Below, piece by piece: positions 56,164 to 64,000 of a stretch of 64,000 bases of DNA. The stretch is from assembly GCF_004331035.1 (NCBI RefSeq), contig NZ_SJNT01000002.1, forward strand, positions 186,001 through 250,000, given 5' to 3'. A program made the translations under genes and the position numbers. The DNA is from Acinetobacter sp. ANC 4910 (GTDB taxonomy: Bacteria; Pseudomonadota; Gammaproteobacteria; Pseudomonadales; Moraxellaceae). Every line of letters starts with the position of its first letter. Position 1 is the stretch's first letter. Below the pieces are notes generated by a model that was not told the DNA's origin, ran no database searches, and saw only the letters and a list, made by a program, of their open reading frames with translations.

Positions 56164-58302
56164 TTACTCGTCGTCACCTTTTTTACCGCCAGATTGGAAC
56201 TTAGCGATAATGCCTTCCGCCACGTTACGTGGAGTTTCAGCATATTTAGCAAATTCCATAGAGTAAGTCGCACGACCTTGAGACATAGAACGCATTTGAG
56301 TCGCGTAACCAAACATCTCAGCCAATGGTACTTCAGCTTTAATTGCTTTAGTTCCACCAGGTAAATCGTCCATACCTTGAACCATACCACGACGACGGTT
56401 TAAGTCACCCATGATATCGCCCATGTAGTCTTCTGGAGTTTCTACTTCAACTTTCATGATTGGTTCAAGCAAGATAGGATCTGCTTTCATGAAACCATCA
56501 CGGAATGCGTAAGAACCAGCCATTTTGAACGACAATTCGTCAGAGTCGACATCGTGGTAAGAACCGTCAAATAATGTCGCTTTGATACCCACAACAGGGT
56601 AACCAGCCAAGACACCATTCTTCATACGTTCTTGAATACCTTTATCAACCGCACCGAAGAATTCTTTAGGTACAGTACCACCGACAACTTCTTCAGCGAA
56701 TTGGTATTCTTTACCAGCTTCTTCAACATCCATAGGCTCTAAACGAACATATACATGACCGAATTTACCTTTACCACCTGTTTGACGAACGAACTTACCT
56801 TCTTGCTCAACAGTCTTTTTGATTGTTTCGCGGTAAGCAACCATTGGTTTACCAATGTTCGCTTCAACACCGAATTCACGCTTCATACGGTCAACGATGA
56901 TGTCAAGGTGAAGCTCACCCATACCAGCAATAATGGTTTGACCAGATTCTTCATCTGTACGAACGCGGAATGATGGATCTTCCTTAGCCAAACGACCTAA
57001 AGCAATTGACATTTTTTCTTGGTCAGCTTTAGTTTTTGGTTCAACAGCCAATGAAATTACTGGCTCTGGGAATTCCATACGTTCAAGAGTAATGACGTTT
57101 TTCTCATCACATAATGTATCACCCGTTGTAACGTCTTTAAGACCTACACACGCTGCGATATCACCTGCACGGATTTCATCAAGATCTTGACGTTCGTTCG
57201 CATGCATTTGCACGATACGACCGATACGTTCACGCTTAGATTTAACTGGGTTATAAACAGGATCACCTTGTTTAAGAACACCAGAGTAAACACGTACGAA
57301 TGTCAAGTTACCTACGAATTTGTCGTTCATGATTTTGAACGCTAACGCAGAGAACGGAGCTTCGTCAGATGCTTCACGAGATGCTTTAGTTTCAGCTTTA
57401 TCGTCAAGAACACCTTCAATTGCTTTAACTTCTGTAGGAGAAGGTAAGAATTGAATTACAGCATCCAACATACGTTGAACACCTTTATTCTTGAATGCAG
57501 AACCACAAAGCATTACTTGAATTTCAGATGCTAATGTACGAGCACGTAAACCAGCGATAACGTCTTCTTTAGAAAGATCGCCTTCTTCGAGGTACTTGTC
57601 CATTAATTCTTCTGAAGCTTCAGCAGCAGCTTCAACCATCTTGGTACGCCATTCATTAGCAATATCAACGAGGTCAGCTGGAATATCGCCGTATTCGAAC
57701 TTCATACCTTGAGATGCTTCATCCCAGATAATCGCTTTCATTTCGATAAGGTCAACAACACCTGCAAACGTATCTTCAGCACCGATTGGCACAACGATAG
57801 GAACAGGATTACCACCTAAACGAGTTTTAACTTGTTCAACAGCACGGAAGAAGTTTGCACCAGTACGGTCCATCTTGTTCACGAATGCTAAACGAGGCAC
57901 TTTATATTTGTTAGCCTGACGCCATACAGTTTCAGACTGAGGTTGTACACCACCTACTGCACAGTAAACCATGCACGCACCGTCAAGAACACGCATAGAA
58001 CGTTCAACTTCGATTGTGAAGTCTACGTGTCCCGGGGTGTCAATTACGTTGATACGGTGTTGTGGGAATTGGCTACTCATACCTGACCAGAAACAAGTTG
58101 TCGCAGCAGAAGTAATGGTAATACCACGTTCTTGCTCTTGTTCCATCCAGTCCATTGTTGCTGCACCATCATGTACTTCACCAATTTTGTGAGATACACC
58201 TGTGTAGAACAAAATACGTTCAGTCGTAGTTGTTTTACCTGCGTCAATGTGCGCAGAGATACCAATGTTACGGTAACGAGAAATTGGAGTTTGACGAGCC
58301 AT
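56164..58302 (-). CDS. fusA: Elongation factor G
   Basis: A 712-residue [54 protein letters not shown], and domains III to V with [20 protein letters not shown]. It drives ribosomal translocation and, with RRF, recycling. I chose ATG 58302 ([12 protein letters not shown]), four codons inside the longest frame (58314), because it gives the conserved N-terminus. The C-terminal tail [13 protein letters not shown] is lysine-rich. Third gene of the str operon. Confidence 0.97.
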   Translation of the reverse strand: MARQTPISRYRNIGISAHIDAGKTTTTERILFYTGVSHKIGEVHDGAATMDWMEQEQERGITITSAATTCFWSGMSSQFPQHRINVIDTPGHVDFTIEVERSMRVLDGACMVYCAVGGVQPQSETVWRQANKYKVPRLAFVNKMDRTGANFFRAVEQVKTRLGGNPVPIVVPIGAEDTFAGVVDLIEMKAIIWDEASQGMKFEYGDIPADLVDIANEWRTKMVEAAAEASEELMDKYLEEGDLSKEDVIAGLRARTLASEIQVMLCGSAFKNKGVQRMLDAVIQFLPSPTEVKAIEGVLDDKAETKASREASDEAPFSALAFKIMNDKFVGNLTFVRVYSGVLKQGDPVYNPVKSKRERIGRIVQMHANERQDLDEIRAGDIAACVGLKDVTTGDTLCDEKNVITLERMEFPEPVISLAVEPKTKADQEKMSIALGRLAKEDPSFRVRTDEESGQTIIAGMGELHLDIIVDRMKREFGVEANIGKPMVAYRETIKKTVEQEGKFVRQTGGKGKFGHVYVRLEPMDVEEAGKEYQFAEEVVGGTVPKEFFGAVDKGIQERMKNGVLAGYPVVGIKATLFDGSYHDVDSDELSFKMAGSYAFRDGFMKADPILLEPIMKVEVETPEDYMGDIMGDLNRRRGMVQGMDDLPGGTKAIKAEVPLAEMFGYATQMRSMSQGRATYSMEFAKYAETPRNVAEGIIAKFQSGGKKGDDE

Positions 58303-58340
58303 GATTTCTAGCATTCCTAAATTTTGTTGTTAAAACAGGA

Positions 58341-58369
58341 CGCTTTAAGCTGCTTAGCAACTTAAAGCG
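58341..58369 (-). promoter_or_regulatory. Stem-loop between rpsG and fusA
   Basis: A perfect 9-bp stem CGCTTTAAG/CTTAAAGCG with an 11-base loop lies 38 to 67 bases before the fusA ATG. No T-run follows, so it is more likely a regulatory or processing structure than a terminator. Confidence 0.5.
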
Positions 58370-58432
58370 ATTTGATGACAATTATGTGAAAACATAATGG
58401 TCATTGTCCTGATTAAGGCCTGTTTTATCCGC

Positions 58433-58903
58433 TTAGAAACGGTAGTGAGAGAAGGCTTTGTTGGCTTCAGCCATACGGTGCACATCTTCACGTTTTTTAA
58501 CAGCTGCGCCTTTACCTTCAGCTGCATCAAGCAACTCACCAGCAAGACGTAAAGCCATAGTTTTTTCAGAACGCTTAGCAGCAGCATCTACTAACCAACG
58601 CATAGCCAAGGCAGTACGACGGGATGGGCGCACTTCCATAGGTACTTGATAAGTAGCACCACCAACACGGCGAGCTTTTACTTCGACCATAGGACGAACT
58701 TTTTCAAGAGTAGTCTCGAAAAATTCAACTGGGTCTACTTTGTTTTTTTCTTGAACGCGGTCTAAAGCACCGTAAACGATACTTTCAGCAATAGATTTTT
58801 TACCATCTTGCATTACGTGGTTCATGAATTTAGCGATTGTTTGGCTACTGAACTTAGGATCCGGAAGGATTTCACGAGCAGCAACTACGCGACGTCTTGG
58901 CAT
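58433..58903 (-). CDS. rpsG: 30S ribosomal protein S7
   Basis: A 156-residue S7: [74 protein letters not shown] and the C-terminal [20 protein letters not shown]. It binds the 3' major domain of 16S rRNA and in E. coli represses the str operon by binding its S12-S7 intercistronic region. Between rpsL and fusA as expected. Confidence 0.97.
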   Translation of the reverse strand: MPRRRVVAAREILPDPKFSSQTIAKFMNHVMQDGKKSIAESIVYGALDRVQEKNKVDPVEFFETTLEKVRPMVEVKARRVGGATYQVPMEVRPSRRTALAMRWLVDAAAKRSEKTMALRLAGELLDAAEGKGAAVKKREDVHRMAEANKAFSHYRF

Positions 58904-58922
58904 TTTAAACTACCTATAGATA

Positions 58923-58961
58923 TGACACTTCAGGTTAATCCAGCAGTGGTACAAAGTGTCA
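58923..58961 (-). promoter_or_regulatory. Dyad in the S12-S7 intercistronic region, possible S7 operator
   Basis: TGACACTT (58923..58930) and its exact complement AAGTGTCA (58954..58961) flank a 23-base loop, 20 to 58 bases before the rpsG ATG. The 177-base gap between rpsL and rpsG is unusually long for this operon. In E. coli the S7 autoregulatory site is in the same place. That it has the same function here is inference. Confidence 0.5.
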
Positions 58962-59080
58962 TGTACCTTCGCTGGCCTTACTACACGTCGCTTGAATTTC
59001 ACAAAATAAATGCAGAAATCAGACAAGCGAGACGATAAAGGATTGCAGTTCTAATGAACTAAGATTTTAATCTCGAAAGA

Positions 59081-59455
59081 TTATTTCTTAGGACGTTTAG
59101 TACCGTATTTAGAACGTGACTGGTTACGATCTTTCACGCCAGCACAGTCTAAAGAACCACGAACGGTATGGTAACGTACACCTGGTAAGTCTTTAACACG
59201 ACCACCACGGATAAGAACAACACTGTGCTCTTGTAGGTTATGGCCTTCACCACCGATGTAGCTAGAAACTTCAAAACCAGAAGTTAAGCGAACACGGCAA
59301 ACTTTACGCATTGCTGAGTTAGGTTTTTTAGGTGTAGTTGTGTAAACACGTGTACAAACACCACGACGTTGTGGACAAGCCTTCAACGCAGGAACTTTAG
59401 ATTTTTCAACTAAAGTCGTACGACCCTTGCGGATCAACTGATTTGTTGTTGCCAT
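59081..59455 (-). CDS. rpsL: 30S ribosomal protein S12
   Basis: A 124-residue S12: [61 protein letters not shown] and [20 protein letters not shown]. The lysines in TTPKKPNS and GGRVKDLPG, where streptomycin resistance changes usually fall, are the wild-type residues. It monitors decoding at the A site. First gene of the str operon. Confidence 0.97.
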   Translation of the reverse strand: MATTNQLIRKGRTTLVEKSKVPALKACPQRRGVCTRVYTTTPKKPNSAMRKVCRVRLTSGFEVSSYIGGEGHNLQEHSVVLIRGGRVKDLPGVRYHTVRGSLDCAGVKDRNQSRSKYGTKRPKK

Positions 59456-59480
59456 ATGGCAATTCTCCCGTTAATAAAAA

Positions 59481-59509
59481 GCCCCAAAAAATACTACTTT
59501 TTTGAGGGC
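59481..59509 (-). promoter_or_regulatory. 5' leader hairpin of the str operon, terminator-like
   Basis: On the minus strand, GCCCTCAAAAAA and TTTTTTGGGGC pair around GTAGTA with one bulge, and are followed by TTTTT. The stem begins about where the promoter at 59515..59543 should start transcription. It could be a 5'-stabilising stem or an attenuator 25 bases before the rpsL ATG. Confidence 0.5.
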
Positions 59510-59514
59510 ATGCA

Positions 59515-59543
59515 ATTGTAAGTCAAGATGCAAAAATGGTCAA
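59515..59543 (-). promoter_or_regulatory. Sigma-70 promoter of the str operon
   Basis: On the minus strand TTGACC (59543..59538) and TACAAT (59520..59515) are separated by exactly 17 bases, about 60 bases before the rpsL ATG. Confidence 0.75.
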
Positions 59544-59610
59544 CATTCGAGAACCGCTTATCCGTAAACCATCTTGCTTTTCTTGACATTTTTTGAACAA
59601 TTTTCGAGAT

Positions 59611-61056
59611 TTATTTTTCATTCGGTGGGATTGGCTTTTTTGTAACCCTTTTTGTAGGTACCTTACGTGGACGCTTTGCAGCCACTATTGGCTCTGCCAA
59701 AGGGTTTTCAATTTTTTCCGAAACACCATCCACAACAACCTCTATAGCATCACTACTTGAGGTTAATGCAGGCTGTTGAAGCTTTACTTCTGCCTGTGGT
59801 TCAACCAAATGATTCGCCAATTTTTCTAAACCCTGCTCAATTTGCTGTTGTTGCTCCGCTTCATGGCTTGGTTTTGGCGTAGTTTTTTTCTTTACATAGA
59901 CTTTGGTAATATTTTTATTATTTTCCAATGTGGTCTCAACGACAGGACTGATGGACTCTGCCTCAAGCAAACTTGGTTGAACCGTTTCGGTAAATAGTTT
60001 TGGTGTCGCTTGTGACAATAATGCCAATGAACGTTCATACGCAGTGACCACGGAGAGTTCGAGGTCTTTATGTTGCTGGATATATTGACGTGCTTGAGCA
60101 AAAACCACTTGTGCTTTTTGATTGACATCCTCTATGAGCTTCCAACTATATACTGCACTTAACGTCGCACTTGCAACAGGCGTCAATTTGCTTAGGAAGC
60201 TATAGTTCGGGACTTTATTCATCCAAGCCCATTTATAATCGCCCTGTTCATTGTGTAGCCATTTTCTAAGCATTTCAATGTCATTGCTTGAGCCCAATAA
60301 ATACTGCAACTGCCCAATATCATGTGTTTGCAACATTTTAGACACGGTTTTAACCGCCATTAATAAGGCTTGCTTCTCTGCAATAATTCCTAAATCAATT
60401 TGTTTAAAAATAAATTGAATAATCTCTTGTTCAGTATCTTTATTCAGTTCAAAGCCATAAGATCGCCCGACCTGATAAATGGTTCTCAGTGACAAAATTA
60501 AAGACAATGGAATATCGACACTTGAGCCAATGGTTCCCGTTGCCCCTGTAAGCAGGCCTTGTAAAGATGCAATCCATTTATTTTGTTCTGCTAAAGCCTG
60601 ACTAATCCGTTTAGAGCGATCAATATCTTGCGTTAAGCTTTCCAGATCACGCACCCCAGCCTGATCTAAAACGTCGTCGACAGAACTGATATCTGAACTA
60701 AAGGCATTCAGTTTTTCAAAAAAATAGTCGCTAATTTTGTCGGTATACTGTGGCGCTACAAAATTCGCCACATTATTCACTTTTGAATAATGACGCCCTA
60801 AAAGTTGTCGGGAAACTTGCGGAAAATGTTCTCGTAAAATCTGCTGTGCATCTTGATATTTTTTGGTCTCAAAAGCAGATTTAGAATCAGCTTTGCCCTC
60901 AATAAACGCTGAATTTCCCGCGCCTTGCGGATAAGCCGAAATAGAGCCTGGTGCAACATGTTGCAAAACATCGATTCCAGTTTGGCTGAGCTTTTTAGCC
61001 ACTCCAAAGGCATTTGAGAGGAATCCTGTTGATTGTTTATTATTAGCTTCTGTCAT
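59611..61056 (-). CDS. EcsC-family protein with charged C-terminal tail
   Basis: A 481-residue protein. The central region (about 160 to 330) matches the EcsC family by eye: WIASLQGLLTGATGTIGSSVDIPLSLILSLRTIYQVGRSYGFEL, then FIFKQIDLGIIAEKQALLMAVKTV. The N-terminus (TGFLSNAFGVAKKLSQTGI) may be amphipathic. The C-terminal 130 residues are low-complexity, rich in Q, E, K and P, ending in KRPRKVPTKRVTKKPIPPN. The function of EcsC-type domains is not settled. It lies beside the str operon promoter but ends about 70 bases upstream of that promoter's -35. Confidence 0.78.
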   Translation of the reverse strand: MTEANNKQSTGFLSNAFGVAKKLSQTGIDVLQHVAPGSISAYPQGAGNSAFIEGKADSKSAFETKKYQDAQQILREHFPQVSRQLLGRHYSKVNNVANFVAPQYTDKISDYFFEKLNAFSSDISSVDDVLDQAGVRDLESLTQDIDRSKRISQALAEQNKWIASLQGLLTGATGTIGSSVDIPLSLILSLRTIYQVGRSYGFELNKDTEQEIIQFIFKQIDLGIIAEKQALLMAVKTVSKMLQTHDIGQLQYLLGSSNDIEMLRKWLHNEQGDYKWAWMNKVPNYSFLSKLTPVASATLSAVYSWKLIEDVNQKAQVVFAQARQYIQQHKDLELSVVTAYERSLALLSQATPKLFTETVQPSLLEAESISPVVETTLENNKNITKVYVKKKTTPKPSHEAEQQQQIEQGLEKLANHLVEPQAEVKLQQPALTSSSDAIEVVVDGVSEKIENPLAEPIVAAKRPRKVPTKRVTKKPIPPNEK

Positions 61057-61327
61057 TCTAGACCCTTCTTGTTCAATTCTTTCATTTCTCGCTAAATACT
61101 AGGTATAGTCTAAGTTTATCTCAACATCAAACTGTTTCTTTTAGTTAAGAACTTTGCCTAAATTCACTTTTTTCCTTTCTTCCAAATACACATCATATTT
61201 GCCATAAGAATTCAAAATTCTTTCTGCTATCATGATTGCAAATCAAACATATGAAGACTTGTAGCATAAAGGCTCTCCCCTGATTGCATATAGTCATGCG
61301 AAATATCACCATATAAGGGATCTGTAG

Positions 61328-62557
61328 ATGAAACGTGTTGTAATTACTGGTATGGGTATCAACTCATGCATCGGTAACACTTTAGAAGATGTCACTCATT
61401 CATTGCAAAACGGGATTTCTGGAACACGTTTTAACCCGACTTATGCTGAACTTAATTTCAAAAGTCACATCAGCGCAGCAGCAGAACAAAATTTCGACCA
61501 CATTGACCGCAAATTAAAACGCTTTATGGGCGTATGTGCAATGTATGCGTATAACGCTGCAGTTGCTGCGGTAGAAAACGCAGGTCTGACCGCAGAGCAA
61601 ATTGGTGGCAATCCTCGCTACGGTATTGCAGGCGGTTCAGGTGGTGGTTCAACAGCATCTGTCATTGAAATGAAAGAATTACTCGACACTAAAGGTGCGC
61701 GTAAAGTTGGTCCTTTCTTCGTGCCACGTAACATGTCGAACACCATCACTGCGAACGTAGGCGTAGCATTTAAAATGCAAGGTGTTGCTCATACCATTAC
61801 TAGCGCTTGTGCAACCTCTGCTGATGCTATTGGTTATGCCTACAACCTGATTCAACTCGGTAAACAAGACTTAATGCTTGCAGGTGGTGGTGAAGAAGAT
61901 CACTGGTCTCAAAGTTTGTTGTTTGATGCGATGGGCGCACTTTGCTCGAAGTACAATGACACACCAGAAACAGCTTCTCGTCCGTACTCTGCTGACCGTG
62001 ACGGTTTTGTGATTGCTGGCGGTGGCGGTTTCGTGGTACTTGAATCGCTTGAACACGCTCAAGCACGTGGTGCCAACATTTTAGCCGAAGTAGTGGGCTA
62101 TGCTGCAAACAGTGATGGTGCAGACATGGTTGCGCCATCTGGTGAAGGCGCAACACGTTGTGTACTTATGGCACTAGAAGAAGCAAAACAACACGGCGTA
62201 GACAAGATTGACTATGTGAATACGCATGGTACGTCGACACCTGCGGGTGACGTGACTGAATTATTAGCAATGGAACGTGCATTTGGTGAAGGTCAAGTTC
62301 CTCCACTTAGCTCGACCAAGTCAATGACAGGTCATAGCTTGGGTGCTGCTGGTGTACAAGAAGCGATCTACTCAGTACTGATGATGCAAAATGACTTTAT
62401 TGCACCAAACATCAACGTGACTGAACTGGATGAAGGCGCAAAACCATTTGATATCGTGCTTGAAAAACGTGACGCAAAATTGAATACTGTGATGAGTAAC
62501 AGTTTCGGTTTTGGCGGCGTAAATGCATGTCTCATTTTCAAAAAGTGGGAAGGCTAA
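61328..62557 (+). CDS. fabB: 3-oxoacyl-ACP synthase I
   Basis: A 409-residue condensing enzyme. Catalytic triad: Cys in HTITSACATSADAIG, His in VNTHGTSTPAGDVTE and His in MTGHSLGAAGVQE; the N-terminus is VVITGMGINSCIGN and the C-terminus SNSFGFGGVNACLIF. It elongates fatty acids, and FabB-type enzymes are needed for unsaturated chains. Strong AAGGGA ribosome binding site. No fabA is adjacent. hemJ follows after 23 bases and is probably cotranscribed. Confidence 0.93.
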   Translation: MKRVVITGMGINSCIGNTLEDVTHSLQNGISGTRFNPTYAELNFKSHISAAAEQNFDHIDRKLKRFMGVCAMYAYNAAVAAVENAGLTAEQIGGNPRYGIAGGSGGGSTASVIEMKELLDTKGARKVGPFFVPRNMSNTITANVGVAFKMQGVAHTITSACATSADAIGYAYNLIQLGKQDLMLAGGGEEDHWSQSLLFDAMGALCSKYNDTPETASRPYSADRDGFVIAGGGGFVVLESLEHAQARGANILAEVVGYAANSDGADMVAPSGEGATRCVLMALEEAKQHGVDKIDYVNTHGTSTPAGDVTELLAMERAFGEGQVPPLSSTKSMTGHSLGAAGVQEAIYSVLMMQNDFIAPNINVTELDEGAKPFDIVLEKRDAKLNTVMSNSFGFGGVNACLIFKKWEG

Positions 62558-62580
62558 GCCGCCCATTTTAGGGTGACTTG

Positions 62581-63033
62581 ATGGATGCTCCTTCTGATGC
62601 TTTTTTGTGGGTAAAAGCATTACATATTATTGCCGTGGTATGTTGGTTCGCAGCATTGTTCTACTTACCACGGCTCTATGTTTACCATGCCATGAGTGAT
62701 GATGCCGTCAGTCATCAACGTTTCGAGGTCATGGAACGTAAATTGTACCGTGGCATTATGTGGCCATCGATGATTGCGACATTGATCACGGCACACTTCT
62801 TGGTGGATTGGGGCGATGCAACGCGCCACTACCACGAAGCCTTATGGTTTTACCTGAAAGTTGGCTTGGTTGGACTGTTAGTGATTTACCATTTTGTCTG
62901 CGGTTATTACCGTAAGAAATTGATTGGTAACGCCCATTACAAGTCACACAAGTTCTGGCGTTTCTTTAATGAAATGCCAACCCTAATTTTACTTGCTGTA
63001 GTGATTTTAGTCGTGGTTAAACCAACGTTTTAG
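62581..63033 (+). CDS. hemJ: HemJ-type protoporphyrinogen IX oxidase
   Basis: A 150-residue, four-TM protein of the HemJ (UPF0093) family: FLWVKALHIIAVVCWFAALFYLPRLYVYHA, with the conserved His in KALHI, MERKLYRGIMWPSMIATLI, WFYLKVGLVGLLVIYHFVCGYY and FFNEMPTLILLAVVILVVVKP. HemJ oxidises protoporphyrinogen IX to protoporphyrin IX in place of HemG or HemY; Acinetobacter is one of the genera where it was characterised. TTG at 62578 also opens the frame; ATG 62581 is preferred (AGGG about 8 bases upstream). Confidence 0.93.
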   Translation: MDAPSDAFLWVKALHIIAVVCWFAALFYLPRLYVYHAMSDDAVSHQRFEVMERKLYRGIMWPSMIATLITAHFLVDWGDATRHYHEALWFYLKVGLVGLLVIYHFVCGYYRKKLIGNAHYKSHKFWRFFNEMPTLILLAVVILVVVKPTF

Positions 63034-63046
63034 AATCCCCGAAATG

Positions 63047-63073
63047 AAAGCCCCGATTGATTCGGGGCTTTTT
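63047..63073. terminator. Terminator after hemJ
   Basis: Stem AAAGCCCCGA/TCGGGGCTTT with a short loop TTGAT and a T-run on the plus strand, between convergent genes. Confidence 0.92.
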
Positions 63074-63114
63074 AATGTCTAAAAATAAATCAACAGCGCA
63101 TCTAAAGACCCGTG

Positions 63115-64000
63115 CTACGACCGTATCCAAGCTTGTCGAATTTTTAAATTGAGTGGAGTCGAATAATACTTTTCAATCGCCCAACTCATAATAAATACTG
63201 CGATAAAATAAACAGGTAACAACAGCAGCTTTTCAGTCGCTACAGTTTCTTTGGGGAAATACACCACTTTCATTAAGCCGAGAATAATCAAATGAAACAG
63301 ATACATTTCATAGCTACGCTGTCCAATCCAGACCAAGCTCCGTGCTGCGTATGAGACAGGTTTAACTTTGGGATCTTGTGCAAAGCAAAATATCAGTAAC
63401 GCTGTAAGTAACGCAAATACACTGATACTCCATGTACTCAGCTCTTTGATCGGTGCATAAAAATATAAAGCAACCATCAGCAATACGCTCACAATAACGA
63501 TCACTCTTGGACGGTAAATGGCAACTTTAAAATGCTGTGCATACATTGCAGTGAGGCAGCCAATCGCAATGCCATCAAAACTAGAGAAATAATGATACAA
63601 ATAAGCGCCGCTTTCCTCGCCAAAATGTAAAGCACGAAAATATGGTGCATAAGCGATTATTGCGAGTAGAAAAACAATAAAGCCTTTGCCTCGACCAAGT
63701 GCTAAACACAGTACAGGAAATGCTAAATAGAAAACCTCTTCAACCGATAAAGACCACAATACGCCCAAGGCATAGTTGACCCAGCCGTATTTGATAATCA
63801 ATAGATTCATCCAGAAACTCAAAGCAGAAAAGATGGTCACGGCATAGGACACCTCTACACCATTCGGCGACTGGTTGATAAAGGGTTGCAACCCGAAACT
63901 TCCGAGCACGCTCACCAGCGCAACCAATAACACCAGACATGGCATAATTCGGGCAATACGGCGGATATAGAAATCTTTCAGCTTAATCTGCGCCAAAGAT
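63115..64000 (-). CDS. Acyltransferase-3 family membrane protein, N-terminus cut by window edge
   Basis: At least 295 residues of an OafA-like acyltransferase-3 protein. LKDFYIRRIARIMPCLVLLV is the R-R-x-x-R-I-x-P motif that follows the first two helices in this family; LGVLWSLSVEEVFYLAFPVLCL carries the conserved WSLSxEEqFY pattern. About eight further TM segments follow. The frame is open to the right edge, so the start and the catalytic His of the first helices lie outside. Members O-acetylate lipopolysaccharide, capsule or other glycans; the substrate is unknown. Confidence 0.88.
   Translation of the reverse strand, partial: SLAQIKLKDFYIRRIARIMPCLVLLVALVSVLGSFGLQPFINQSPNGVEVSYAVTIFSALSFWMNLLIIKYGWVNYALGVLWSLSVEEVFYLAFPVLCLALGRGKGFIVFLLAIIAYAPYFRALHFGEESGAYLYHYFSSFDGIAIGCLTAMYAQHFKVAIYRPRVIVIVSVLLMVALYFYAPIKELSTWSISVFALLTALLIFCFAQDPKVKPVSYAARSLVWIGQRSYEMYLFHLIILGLMKVVYFPKETVATEKLLLLPVYFIAVFIMSWAIEKYYSTPLNLKIRQAWIRS

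Noticed and set aside
61057..61327. Regulatory dyad upstream of fabB (GAATTCAAAATTC near 61207)
   Set aside because: It is AT-rich and short, with no recognisable regulator motif, so it is not distinguishable from chance.

Overview
The window is chromosomal DNA of a gammaproteobacterium, almost certainly an Acinetobacter. It is AT-rich. Gene content and neighbourhoods fit that genus: minCDE, the rpsL-rpsG-fusA-tuf str operon, fabB-hemJ, aat-bpt beside trxB and ftsK, and a very glutamine-rich SbcC. The genus call is recognition of protein sequences, not a computed match. No species is proposed.

Bases 1 to about 14,550 are the right part of an integrated mobile element ending at the 3' end of the tmRNA gene (ssrA). 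Its left end lies outside the window. From the left it holds the end of a P2-type tail operon (tape-measure C-terminus, gpU, gpD), then two cargo genes on the other strand (a lipoprotein amidohydrolase and an unrecognised membrane protein). Next comes a promoter with a highly structured leader that resembles the C4/CI immunity RNA regions of P1 and P4, followed by a run of small early genes. Two related TIR-like genes follow on the minus strand, then a Cro/C1-type repressor facing a ribbon-helix-helix gene across a perfect 20-bp palindrome. The rightward module has an Ogr/Delta-type zinc-finger activator, a large primase-helicase, a small membrane peptide and an AlpA-like HTH gene, and meets the integrase tail to tail. 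P2-type structural genes and a P4-type replication and immunity module therefore lie side by side, as one hybrid prophage or as two abutting elements.

Bases 14,550 to 64,000 are ordinary chromosome. In order: ssrA, glpK, an EmrAB-type efflux pair, a thioesterase, hemB-thiO, an epimerase, small membrane and VOC proteins, sbcDC, fur, bamE, rnfH with a divergent NSS-like transporter, a bacteriohemerythrin, a class II amidotransferase, an OlsB-like acyltransferase, argB, algC-type mutase, dut, rep and an OmpA-like lipoprotein. Then come an acyltransferase with a voltage-sensor-like protein, minCDE, a PA4642-like gene, a divergent AEC transporter/LysR pair, ftsK diverging from trxB-aat-bpt, rimI, a ferritin-like predicted hydrolase, the str operon, an EcsC-family protein, fabB-hemJ, and an acyltransferase-3 gene cut by the right edge.

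The best candidate for an undescribed system is the tandem pair of TIR-like proteins (6886..7761 and 8145..8942). They share one effector domain but have unrelated N-terminal halves, sit just behind the phage repressor, and have no visible cyclase or Thoeris partner. The structured immunity-RNA-like leader, the Ogr fusion, and the palindromes before the integrase are the next most interesting items. Many start sites were moved from the longest possible ORF to better-supported codons, as stated in each entry.
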